10,348 nucleotides of DNA from DATFGK01 sp046712825 (lineage in GTDB: Bacteria > Actinomycetota > AC-67), in NCBI GenBank assembly GCA_046712825.1, contig JBKKCR010000181.1, positions 1-10,348 on the forward strand, given 5' to 3'. This document shows, in pieces, positions 1-5,497 of the stretch; within the stretch, counting starts at the first letter, position 1, and each line of letters begins with the position of its first letter. The translations under genes and the position numbers were made by a program. The notes beneath the pieces were generated by a model. It searched no databases, was not told the origin of the DNA, and was given only the letters and a program-made list of their open reading frames with translations.

Positions 1-90
1 AAGGCGCGGAAGGGCTTCGGCGATGCCAGACCCTAGCGCCACGAGCGCGAGCGTTGAGATCGCAACGAGAGCTGTGCGGATCTTCTTCAT
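1..90 (-). CDS. Secreted or membrane protein, N-terminus only (cut by window edge)
   Basis: An ATG at 90 on the minus strand opens a frame that stays open for 30 codons to the window edge. It reads MKKIRTALVAISTLALVALG and continues to an IAEA-LPRL stretch. This is a textbook Sec signal peptide: a KKIR basic start, a hydrophobic core of about 15 residues, and a small-x-small cleavage site around residue 26. A Shine-Dalgarno sequence (AAAGGAG, minus strand, about 97-104) sits at good spacing upstream. The mature protein lies outside the window, so no function can be given. It lies downstream of the BldC-like gene on the same strand, but a strong hairpin separates them, so co-transcription is uncertain. 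The start and signal peptide are well supported; identity is unknown. Confidence 0.72.
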   Translation of the reverse strand, partial: MKKIRTALVAISTLALVALGSGIAEALPRL

Positions 91-160
91 GAAACTCTCC
101 TTTCCGGCGTGAACATGTCGGACTTGAAACTCTGTCACCCGAACATCACTTAAGTCGGCT

Positions 161-262
161 TCACCACTGAGGCTTCAACCTCGAGCCTGCCTCTGCCATC
201 CCCGATCCGAGCTTCGCGATCGCCCGATGCAGAGCCGCGATCGCTCGAGCGCTGATCCTCAA
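161..262 (-). CDS. Candidate small protein, 33 aa, TTG start, very strong RBS
   Basis: This frame starts at TTG (262) and ends at TGA (161-163). It was chosen because the sequence AGAAAGGAGGTGA (minus strand, 280-268) lies 8 nt from GGAGG to the TTG and is complementary over 13 nt to the usual actinobacterial 16S rRNA 3' tail. The product begins MRISARAIAALHRAIAKLG and ends in GSRLKPQW. It is basic, alanine-rich and could form an amphipathic helix; it has no clear signal peptide or metal motif. An in-frame GTG lies inside the SD and is a poorer start. The gene sits 103 nt after the BldC-like stop and 70 nt before the secreted-protein start, on the same strand. I recognise no family. The RBS is the main evidence, and the frame could still be a non-coding leader. 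Confidence 0.38.
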   Translation of the reverse strand: MRISARAIAALHRAIAKLGSGMAEAGSRLKPQW

Positions 263-270
263 GCGCGTCA

Positions 271-289
271 CCTCCTTTCTTCGAGGAGG
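271..289 (-). promoter_or_regulatory. Hairpin that can mask the small-ORF ribosome binding site
   Basis: On the minus-strand RNA, CCUCCU (289-284) can pair perfectly with AGGAGG (276-271) across a 7-nt loop, CGAAGAA. The AGGAGG arm is the core of the Shine-Dalgarno sequence for the TTG at 262, so the fold would hide the ribosome binding site. Its 5' arm shares two bases with the 3' arm of the larger hairpin at 288-319, so the two may compete or stack. The pairing is seen directly; a regulatory role is inference. Confidence 0.4.
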
Positions 290-319
290 GTGCACCGCCG
301 TGGGGACGGCGGTGCACCC
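288..319 (-). terminator. 13-bp perfect hairpin after the BldC-like gene
   Basis: GGGTGCACCGCCG (288-300) and CGGCGGTGCACCC (307-319) are perfect inverted repeats around a 6-nt loop. The hairpin lies 46 nt after the stop of the BldC-like gene and is very GC-rich. There is no U-run on its 3' side, which is common for actinobacterial terminators. It could terminate the BldC-like transcript, or it could be part of a structured leader for the small ORF downstream. The stem is certain; termination is likely but not proven. Confidence 0.55.
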
Positions 320-365
320 GGACTCGAGTTGGCGGGGGACCAACCGGGGGTTTGGTGCGGGGTTT

Positions 366-569
366 TCAACCGATCAGATCCTTGAGCTCCTCGAGATAGG
401 TGAGCTGGCCGCGCAGCTTCTCGATCTCGGTCAGCGGGAAACGACGATGCCCGCCGAGCGTCGCGAGATACGGCAGTCGGCCTTCCTTCGCCCACCTGGA
501 AACGGTCTTGGGGGAGACGTGGAGCAGACGAGCCACTTCCGACGTCCTCAAATAGACCGGTCGGGGCAT
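366..569 (-). CDS. BldC-like MerR-family DNA-binding regulator, 67 aa
   Basis: A small cytoplasmic DNA-binding protein consisting of little more than one winged helix-turn-helix of the MerR/excisionase type. Residues 7-50 carry the signature: LRTSEVARLLHVSPKTVSRW (first helices and recognition helix), AKEGRLP, then TLGGHRRFP, the wing found in Streptomyces BldC and relatives. Length also matches BldC (about 68 aa). The start at 569 was chosen because GAGAGGAGG lies 5 nt upstream and the family homology begins just inside; upstream in-frame starts only add an unlikely Trp/Arg-rich segment. After the HTH a short helical tail (EKLRGQLTYLEELKDLIG) could mediate dimer contacts. BldC in Streptomyces controls entry into development and binds direct repeats cooperatively; whether this paralogue does so is inference. 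The family call is firm, orthology to bldC less so. Confidence 0.93.
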   Translation of the reverse strand: MPRPVYLRTSEVARLLHVSPKTVSRWAKEGRLPYLATLGGHRRFPLTEIEKLRGQLTYLEELKDLIG

Positions 570-647
570 GTGAACCTCCTCTCGCCAGGGGAACTGCTTG
601 CTCCACCACCGGGGCCCCACGTTTTTCCACCCCCTTTCCTCTGATCG

Positions 648-692
648 CGGCTCTCGCGAGCCGTCCCGATACTCGCGCACCCGAAGGGGCGC
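648..692 (-). terminator. Two tetraloop hairpins after the LAL gene
   Basis: Read on the minus strand just after the LAL stop (720), two compact hairpins follow. The first (692-675) has a GCGC stem, one mismatch and a CC/GG stem closed by a UUCG tetraloop. The second (663-648) is a perfect 6-bp stem, CGGCTC/GAGCCG, with a GCGA tetraloop. Neither has a U-run. They fill the gap before the BldC-like gene and could end or attenuate the LAL transcript or protect its 3' end. No convincing promoter for the BldC-like gene was found here, so read-through remains possible. Confidence 0.35.
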
Positions 693-719
693 TCGTAACC
701 GGAGAAAGTCGTAGAAAAG

Positions 720-3608
720 TCATTTGCCGGGCCTTTCCGAGGGCTGAGGATCCGCCTGCAGCTCGCGAGCAGGTCGAACGGAGCGCGGAGCGACCGGCGG
801 ATATGCCCGCGCCGGGCGAGGCACCAGCGACCCCGCCGCTCGTGCTCGTACGGCCTCGCGCTCGAGCACCAGCTCTTCCGCGACCAGCACACCAACGCTC
901 ATGGCGAAAGGCACCAGCTCGGTGCGCCGCGACACGCCGGCCTTGGCCATGATGTTCTCGACGTGCTTCTTCACTGTTGCGACGCTGATAACCAGCTCGT
1001 CGGCCACCCCCTGGTTCGAGCGACCGAGCACGACCAATCTCAGGATCTCGGACTCTCGAGTGGTGAGCCGGCCGGGCAGCGAGGACCGGGGCCTGCCTTT
1101 CCTCGGCGTCTTCATGGCCTCCATCCGCGCGGACATCCGTTCCGCCGTCCGAATCGCGCCCAGCCGCTGGTAGCTCGCGAGCGCCTCGCTCGCGCTGGCC
1201 TCAGCGCCGTCCCTGTCGCCGAGTGCAAACAGCGCTTGCGCGCTCACATCGCAAACATGCGCGTGCTCGAGCACGATCTCCGTCGGTCGCTCGAGCCACG
1301 GTCGCAGCCGGCCCAACGCCTGTTCCGCGTCGTCGCAAGCCAGATCTATCTGAGCCTCGCAACGATCGATCGCTACAGCCCAGAAGGGAGCGCCGTGGAG
1401 GTGAGCGCGCGCACGATCCAGAGCGGTCCTCGCACGGGCTGGATCGTCCGCAAGCAGACAGGCCCGTGCGAAGACCGTGAAGGAGTAGGTCATTTCTCGC
1501 TCCTCGGTTTCGGGCCCGTCGATGGTCAGGATGTGCGCGAGCATTCCCGCCGCCTCATCGTGCATGTCGTTCTCGATGAGCGCCGCCGCAAGGGCGTCAC
1601 TCGTCGTAATGACATCCGCGGGGTTGCCAAGTCGGAGTGCCAGTCGATGCCCGCGTGTTGCTCTGTCGAATGCCTTGGCGAGATCCCCCCGCCAAGCTGC
1701 GAGCCGACCTCCGATCCCCGAGATCGAGCACTCGGTGTTGATGTCTCCCGAGGCAACGGCGATCGCGAGCGTCTGCTCGACCATCGATTCGGCCTCGTCC
1801 CAGCGGCCGAGCAGCCCGAACAGCCAAGCCAGGTTCCCGCGGAGGTAGCTTGCGTACTCGTCGTCGGTGCAAGTCGTGAGCGCAGACTCCATGAGTCTCG
1901 CGCCATCGGTGATCGATCCTCGTATGAGTGCCACCATGCCGAGATGGCCGACGGCCTTGGAATGATTCGATGTTTGGGTGCTCTCCTCTGCCAGTGAGCG
2001 GAAGATCCGTTCCGCTTCGTCCAGTCGCCGGAGCATCCCATTGAAAGCGCCGATCGCGTGACGGATGTCGAACACCTCGTCTGGTGCAGCGAGAGGAAGA
2101 GCCTGATCCAAGTCGGCCAAGGCCAGCTCGTGGGCGCCGACGACCCGATAAGCCCGGGCGCGGCCAAGAAGGAGCCGCGCCCGGCTCTCGGCAGCTGATT
2201 CCATCTCCAGCGCGTAGGTGAAGAGGCCGATCGCTCGCTGTGGGTCGGTGTTGATCGCAGCGGTCGCTTGTCCACGAAGGGCTCGGGAGATCTCTCGGGG
2301 ATCGTCGGCGACCTCTGCCAGATATCCGTACCAAACTGCCGCTTCTTCGTAGCTCCCCGCTGCCTCCGCTTCTTGCGCGGCAGCAGTCAGCACGCCTCGG
2401 AGATCTGGCGGCGGGGTCAGCGCACGCACCGCGTGATGAGCAAGCTCGGCGGCCGATGTCGTCCGGCCGGCATCCCCTCGCCGTCGAAGCTCCGCGAAGA
2501 TCCGTCCATGGAGCAGGGAACGTCCCGACGTTTCTTCCTCGTCGAGCAGCGCGGCTCCATACAACGGGTGAGCTAGCCGGTAGCGAGGAGAGGGGTGCGT
2601 ATCAAGCGCCACGAGTCCTTCGTCGATCAGTCGATCGACGACCTCGATGAGCCGCGAACCTCCGATCTCTCCGATCGCGGAGAGCTCGTCGAAGTCGGCG
2701 TCGCGTCCGATCGCAGCGAGCGAGCGAGCGACTGCGAGCGCGTCCGCATCGACACGAGCCAGTCGTGCGGTGATCATCTCCCTGAGCGATCGCGGTTGGC
2801 CCGGGGCGGCATCCTGATCGATGCCCCAGAAGCCTCCCGTGAAGGCGAGTGCACCGCCGGTCCGCCAACCCTGAAGCGTCTCGACGATGAACAGGGGATT
2901 TCCGAACGTTCGGGAATAGAGGAGGTCGACCAGAGAGGGCAGGACCTCTGCCCCGAGGACGGCCTCGGCGAGGGAAGCCACGGCGGACGGTTCGAGCCCG
3001 CGAACCTCGAGGTGCTCCACCCACAGATCCGCGCTCGGCTCGGGGAGGGGCGCGGCCGTCTCCTCGCCGAGACCGTGCAGACGCGCCGACGCGACGAGGC
3101 AGACCTGGGTCTCCAAGACGCGGAGCGCTGCTATGAGCAGCTCTATGCCTTCCGGTGGTGTCCAGTGGTAGTCGTCGATGAAGACCGCGAGTGGGCCGCA
3201 CCGCCCAACCTCCTCGAGTGCGTCCGCGATCTGGGGGACGTCGACCGCGTATGTGTCGATCGAGCCGTTCCCTGTAAGGGTTGCGACGACACGCCCAAGC
3301 CGGTCCGGCACGGGGAACCCTCGGTGCATGCACGCGGAGGCGAACCCTTCGAGCAATTGACCAAGCGGATAACGCGGAGGAAGGCCGGCCGATGCCGGCA
3401 CACGCACCGAAGCGGTGATGCATCCACGACGTTCGGCGCGATCCCGCGTCCATCGAAGAAGCGTGGTCTTTCCGATGCCCGGGGCGCCGAGCAATATGAC
3501 GGCACGTTTGGCGCCGGCCACGGTGTCGTCGATCAGTTGCGCCAGCCGTGTCGCCTCGACCTCGCGCCCGATCGGCAGTTCGGGCAGCGCGCTCGGCGCC
3601 ACATCCAT
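720..3608 (-). CDS. LAL-type LuxR-family transcriptional regulator with AAA/STAND ATPase, 962 aa
   Basis: A large ATP-binding LuxR regulator. Order: N-terminal ATPase with LPIGREVEATRL at residues 11-22, Walker A GAPGIGKTT at 41-49, Walker B LAVFIDDYHW at 140-149 and the GNPLFIVE sensor-type motif further on; then a long alpha-helical TPR/MalT-like region (about 400-840); then a GerE/LuxR HTH at 848-899, with LTTRESEILR and the recognition helix around SVATVKKHVENIM. LAL proteins usually bind ATP and an inducer through the middle domains and activate transcription. The ATG at 3608 was preferred because the ATPase homology starts right after it; longer in-frame versions add Ser/Arg-rich sequence and run into the divergent gene. 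No SD precedes it, so it may be nearly leaderless. After the HTH there are 63 extra Pro/Arg/Ala-rich residues, whereas LAL proteins usually stop soon after the HTH. The inducer and targets cannot be read from sequence. Confidence 0.95.
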   Translation of the reverse strand: MDVAPSALPELPIGREVEATRLAQLIDDTVAGAKRAVILLGAPGIGKTTLLRWTRDRAERRGCITASVRVPASAGLPPRYPLGQLLEGFASACMHRGFPVPDRLGRVVATLTGNGSIDTYAVDVPQIADALEEVGRCGPLAVFIDDYHWTPPEGIELLIAALRVLETQVCLVASARLHGLGEETAAPLPEPSADLWVEHLEVRGLEPSAVASLAEAVLGAEVLPSLVDLLYSRTFGNPLFIVETLQGWRTGGALAFTGGFWGIDQDAAPGQPRSLREMITARLARVDADALAVARSLAAIGRDADFDELSAIGEIGGSRLIEVVDRLIDEGLVALDTHPSPRYRLAHPLYGAALLDEEETSGRSLLHGRIFAELRRRGDAGRTTSAAELAHHAVRALTPPPDLRGVLTAAAQEAEAAGSYEEAAVWYGYLAEVADDPREISRALRGQATAAINTDPQRAIGLFTYALEMESAAESRARLLLGRARAYRVVGAHELALADLDQALPLAAPDEVFDIRHAIGAFNGMLRRLDEAERIFRSLAEESTQTSNHSKAVGHLGMVALIRGSITDGARLMESALTTCTDDEYASYLRGNLAWLFGLLGRWDEAESMVEQTLAIAVASGDINTECSISGIGGRLAAWRGDLAKAFDRATRGHRLALRLGNPADVITTSDALAAALIENDMHDEAAGMLAHILTIDGPETEEREMTYSFTVFARACLLADDPARARTALDRARAHLHGAPFWAVAIDRCEAQIDLACDDAEQALGRLRPWLERPTEIVLEHAHVCDVSAQALFALGDRDGAEASASEALASYQRLGAIRTAERMSARMEAMKTPRKGRPRSSLPGRLTTRESEILRLVVLGRSNQGVADELVISVATVKKHVENIMAKAGVSRRTELVPFAMSVGVLVAEELVLEREAVRARAAGSLVPRPARAYPPVAPRSVRPARELQADPQPSERPGK

Positions 3609-3693
3609 GGGGCGCAATAGTCGAACGAAAGGGGAGTGAAGTCCAGAATGACATAAAACGCGTGAACCGGTCAGGAACCTCGACCCGCTTGAG

Positions 3694-3730
3694 CCGGACG
3701 ATGATCGATAGGGTCGTATCATCGCGGCCG
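3694..3730 (+). promoter_or_regulatory. Candidate leaderless promoter with overlapping inverted repeat
   Basis: TATCAT (3717-3722) matches the -10 consensus in five of six positions and ends 7 nt before the GTG at 3730, as expected for a leaderless transcript. That gene has no SD. The hexamer 17 nt upstream (3694-3699) is a poor -35. A perfect 7-bp inverted repeat, CGATGAT (3699-3705) and ATCATCG (3718-3724) with a 12-nt spacer, overlaps the -10 and could be an operator in this 121-nt divergent region. The repeat is seen directly; promoter and operator roles are inferred. Confidence 0.35.
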
Positions 3731-4137
3731 TGGCGGACAAGGATTACTCAAGCGTCCCGCTTTGGAAGAAGCTCGGCATCAAAGACGGCGGGAGCTTCGC
3801 GATCGTTCGCTCGCCAGACGATGTCTCGATCGAGATCCCGCCCGGCGCCCAACGTCTCGCCAAGCCCGCCGGGGGCACCGCAGTCATCCTGCTCTTCGAG
3901 ACCCGACTCAAGGACCTCGAGAGGTCCTTCGCCTCCGCGAAGCCCAAGCTCGCCCCCGACGGCGGTCTTTGGGTCGCCTACCCCAAGAAGTCCTCGAGCC
4001 TCGCAACCGAGCTCACCTTCGAGAACGTGCAGGCAGTGGGCCTCGGGGCCGGCCTGGTCGATAACAAGAGCTGCGCGATCGATGGGAACTGGACGGCGGT
4101 CCGGTTCGTCTACCGATCGAAGGACCGTCCGGCCTAG
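3730..4137 (+). CDS. DUF3052-like conserved protein, 135 aa
   Basis: A small soluble protein with no signal peptide or membrane segment. It begins MADKDYSSVPLWKKLGIKDG, a strand/turn start shared with DUF3052-type proteins (KLGxxxG). The middle has VILLFETRLKDLERSF (about residues 52-67), followed by the conserved GGLWVAYPKKSS (about 78-89), then AGLVDNKSCAID and a closing W-x-A-V-R-F-V strand (about 108-130). I recall this layout of LGxxxG, LWVAxPK, GLVDNKxCAID and W-x-x-x-R-F-V as a widespread bacterial family of unknown function; the DUF number is from memory. The GTG start at 3730 has no SD but lies 7 nt after a good -10, suggesting a leaderless mRNA. It is divergent from the LAL gene. 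The role is unknown; the gene itself is well supported by family-like conservation. Confidence 0.85.
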   Translation: MADKDYSSVPLWKKLGIKDGGSFAIVRSPDDVSIEIPPGAQRLAKPAGGTAVILLFETRLKDLERSFASAKPKLAPDGGLWVAYPKKSSSLATELTFENVQAVGLGAGLVDNKSCAIDGNWTAVRFVYRSKDRPA

Positions 4138-4167
4138 GACCCGGACGGACTACCGGAAACTACCCGC

Positions 4168-4182
4168 ATGGGCTATGCCCAT
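4168..4182 (+). terminator. Weak hairpin between the two small plus-strand genes
   Basis: ATGGGC and GCCCAT form a perfect 6-bp stem with a 3-nt loop, followed by TTGTC. It lies 30 nt after the DUF3052-like stop. The stem is short and the T-run poor, so it may be only a weak terminator or chance. It also contains the first ATG of the longer version of the next gene, which argues against that start. Confidence 0.25.
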
Positions 4183-4239
4183 TTGTCAGGCGAACCGGCA
4201 TGCTTCGGGCACGGACCACGAGCCCGGGAGAAGGTTGCG

Positions 4240-4578
4240 GTGGACACGATCGTCAAGACGACCTGCGCACGCTGCGGCGACGTAGAGCTGTCACCCTCGC
4301 AGCTCGAGTTGCGCATCTGCTCGACTCCAGAGCGTTCCGTCTACGCATTCACTTGTCCGTCCTGTGCTATCCCGGTGATCAAGCCGGCCGCGGATCCGCA
4401 TGTCATCACGCTTCTCCGATCCGTCGGCGTCGAGAGCGTCGGCTGGGTGATCCCCGCCGAGTTCGACGAGCCTCGCGAAGGGCCGGCGATCACGAGCGAC
4501 GACCTGATCGACCTGATGCTCTTGCTCGACGAGCCGGACTGGTTCGACCGGCTCACCGCACAAAGCACCACTCGCTAG
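4240..4578 (+). CDS. Small zinc-ribbon protein of unknown function, 112 aa
   Basis: The GTG at 4240 was chosen over the in-frame ATG at 4168 because GGGAGAAGG (4226-4234) lies 5 nt upstream and the 24 extra residues look non-conserved. The product starts MDTIVKTTCARCGDVELSPS. Cysteines at 9, 12, 39 and 42 form two CxxC knuckles 27 residues apart, the spacing of a zinc ribbon; a fifth cysteine (27) lies between. The second half has a helix-rich acidic part, including ITSDDLIDLMLLLDEPDW (about residues 84-101), which could bind a partner. There is no signal peptide. I have the impression of similar proteins in other actinobacteria but cannot name a family. It follows the DUF3052-like gene by 102 nt on the same strand. 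A role in nucleic-acid or protein binding would be inference only. Confidence 0.83.
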   Translation: MDTIVKTTCARCGDVELSPSQLELRICSTPERSVYAFTCPSCAIPVIKPAADPHVITLLRSVGVESVGWVIPAEFDEPREGPAITSDDLIDLMLLLDEPDWFDRLTAQSTTR

Positions 4579-4597
4579 CCGCCCAGCTCTTCCCCAG

Positions 4598-4630
4598 CCG
4601 GGCTCCCAAGCGCGCCCCAGTCGCGCCCGG
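4598..4630. terminator. Possible bidirectional hairpin between convergent genes
   Basis: Between the zinc-ribbon gene and the convergent CAP gene, CCGG (4598-4601) and GCGCG (4610-4614) can pair with CGCGC (4622-4626) and CCGG (4627-4630). There is an asymmetric bulge on the left arm and a 7-nt loop. Its position suits a shared terminator, but the stem is interrupted and there is no T-run on either strand. Confidence 0.25.
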
Positions 4631-4655
4631 GATCCGGCCTTCTCTCTTCGGTCGC

Positions 4656-5306
4656 TCAGACACCCATCGCCGCTCCGCTCGTCGGATCGACCCGCGTGGC
4701 ATCCATCCCCAACAGCACGAGCATGATCGACATCGTGCGCGCCTCGGCCTGCGGTGGTTTCGGCACCGGCTTGGGCTTCACCGGGGCAGCGGCCGGTTTC
4801 GGCGTTGGCTTTGCCGCGGGCTTCGGCTTTGCTTCGGGCTTCGGCTTCGCTGTCGAAGCAGAGGGGCGTCCGGCGAACACCATCGTGACGTAGATGGTTC
4901 CTCCGTCCATCTCGGCTCCGACCCCGATCTGGTTGTAGTCCTTGTCGAGGACGTTGGCCTTGTGGCCGGGCGAGTCCATGAAGGCGTTGTGGAGCGATTC
5001 GCAGTTCGACCCCATGCCGACGTTCTCGCCGAGTGCCCACCAGTTTCCGCCGACCTCGTTCTTGAGATTGCTGTTGTGGTAGATGGTTCCGTCGGCGGCC
5101 ATGTCTTTGCTGTGATTGCGCGCCACGGAGACGAGGTCGCTCTTGACCACCAGCTTCGAACGGCCGACGTTGGCCCGCTCGGCGTTGATCTTGTTGAAGA
5201 AACAGGCCTCGGTCCCCGACAGCGCACCCGCTTGCGGCGCCGTGACGACGACGAGCCCTCCACTGAGACATGCAACGAGCGCGAATGATGCGGATCGTTT
5301 GAGCAT
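4656..5306 (-). CDS. Secreted CAP/SCP-domain protein with Lys-Pro-rich tail, 216 aa
   Basis: Signal peptide at residues 1-28 (MLKRS start, hydrophobic core, cleavage near AGA-LS). The CAP/SCP domain (Pfam CAP superfamily) spans about 33-147: FFNKINAERANVG at the start; the conserved cavity residues His65 (in RNHSKDMA), Glu94 (in ALGENVG) and His115 (in DSPGHKANVLD); and the closing strands IGVGAEMDG and IYVTMVFA. Cys35 and Cys102 could form a disulphide. Residues 153-185 are a KPKP/AAKPTPKP-type repeat, probably an extended spacer in the cell wall, followed by a short hydrophobic patch (TMSIMLVLLGM, 191-201). Bacterial CAP proteins are exported and mostly of unknown function. The ATG at 5306 is preceded by GGGGAGG in a hairpin loop and, further upstream, by a cyclic di-GMP riboswitch. 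That suggests a role in envelope, biofilm or motility-to-sessile behaviour (inference). Confidence 0.95.
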   Translation of the reverse strand: MLKRSASFALVACLSGGLVVVTAPQAGALSGTEACFFNKINAERANVGRSKLVVKSDLVSVARNHSKDMAADGTIYHNSNLKNEVGGNWWALGENVGMGSNCESLHNAFMDSPGHKANVLDKDYNQIGVGAEMDGGTIYVTMVFAGRPSASTAKPKPEAKPKPAAKPTPKPAAAPVKPKPVPKPPQAEARTMSIMLVLLGMDATRVDPTSGAAMGV

Positions 5307-5334
5307 TCTGTTCGGCCTCCCCGGTCCGAACAGA
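5307..5334 (-). promoter_or_regulatory. Perfect 9-bp hairpin presenting the CAP-gene RBS in its loop
   Basis: On the minus strand, TCTGTTCGG (5334-5326) and CCGAACAGA (5315-5307) are exact inverted repeats around the loop ACCGGGGAGG. The loop contains the Shine-Dalgarno GGGGAGG, and the 3' arm ends directly before the ATG at 5306. When folded, the SD stays single-stranded but the stem abuts the start codon, so the hairpin may tune initiation or protect the mRNA. The structure is certain; the effect is inferred. Confidence 0.6.
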
Positions 5335-5335
5335 C

Positions 5336-5393
5336 AGCCCGCCCTCCCGCAAACCTCCCAGCACGAGCTGGGATCGATCGGGAGTAGCGGGCT
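5336..5393 (-). terminator. Compound hairpin, likely riboswitch expression platform or terminator
   Basis: Three nested stems on the minus-strand RNA: AGCCCGC/GCGGGCT (5393-5387 with 5342-5336), CTCCCG/CGGGAG (5384-5379 with 5349-5344) and CCCAGC/GCTGGG (5372-5367 with 5362-5357) around a UCGU loop. It is followed by TGTCTGTTC, a modest U-rich stretch, so intrinsic termination is plausible. It lies 12 nt after the riboswitch aptamer, and its 5' strands can alternatively pair with the 3' strand of the aptamer P1 helix. The bulge AGGTTTG is complementary to a conserved aptamer segment. The stems are seen directly; the switching role is inferred. Confidence 0.6.
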
Positions 5394-5405
5394 TTGCGAT
5401 CCGCC

Positions 5406-5497
5406 CTCCCCTTTCGGTAACCCGGCTGACCCCGTTGGATGGGGTCCCGTGGCTTTGCGTCCCCGCCTCGCGACGGGTTTGCCCTTGTCGTAGGGAG
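5406..5497 (-). promoter_or_regulatory. Cyclic di-GMP-I (GEMM) riboswitch aptamer
   Basis: The minus-strand RNA carries the conserved GEMM-I core in order: AAGGGCAAACC; a stem CCCGTC/GGCGGG capped by a GCGA (GNRA) tetraloop at 5471-5468; GGGACGCAAAGCCACGGG; a second hairpin ACCCC/GGGGT at 5445-5441 and 5433-5429; then CAGCCGGGTTACCGA. This closely follows the Vibrio Vc2 aptamer, including GGACGCAAAGCC and GGGTTACCGA. The outer P1 helix can form from CTCCC (5497-5493) and GGGAG (5410-5406). The GGGCAAACC context matches c-di-GMP-sensing members rather than the cGAMP-type variant, but the deciding base was placed only by eye. It lies about 100 nt before the CAP-domain gene, which it should control. 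The class call is strong; ON or OFF direction is not determined. Confidence 0.93.

Noticed and set aside
216..244. Two copies of GCGATCGC close together, like the cyanobacterial HIP1 repeat.
   Set aside because: GATCG-type words are frequent across the whole high-GC window and other markers are actinobacterial; no array or spacing pattern.
1..262. The small ORF and the secreted-protein start share an LGSG(M/I)AEA..RL motif, suggesting a duplication.
   Set aside because: The codons differ at most positions and flanking sequence does not align; more likely chance similarity of Ala-rich peptides.
963..1997. Long open plus-strand frame of 344 codons opposite the LAL gene.
   Set aside because: Arg/Pro-rich, no recognisable motif and no SD. 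It is a high-GC shadow of the minus-strand LAL coding frame, which carries clear domains.
2595..3620. Long open plus-strand frame of 341 codons opposite the LAL ATPase domain.
   Set aside because: Low-complexity charged translation with no domain; it overlaps the Walker A and B motifs of the real gene.
4200..5288. Plus-strand frame of 362 codons covering the zinc-ribbon gene and the reverse of the CAP gene.
   Set aside because: It runs through two well-supported genes in other frames and has no recognisable domain.
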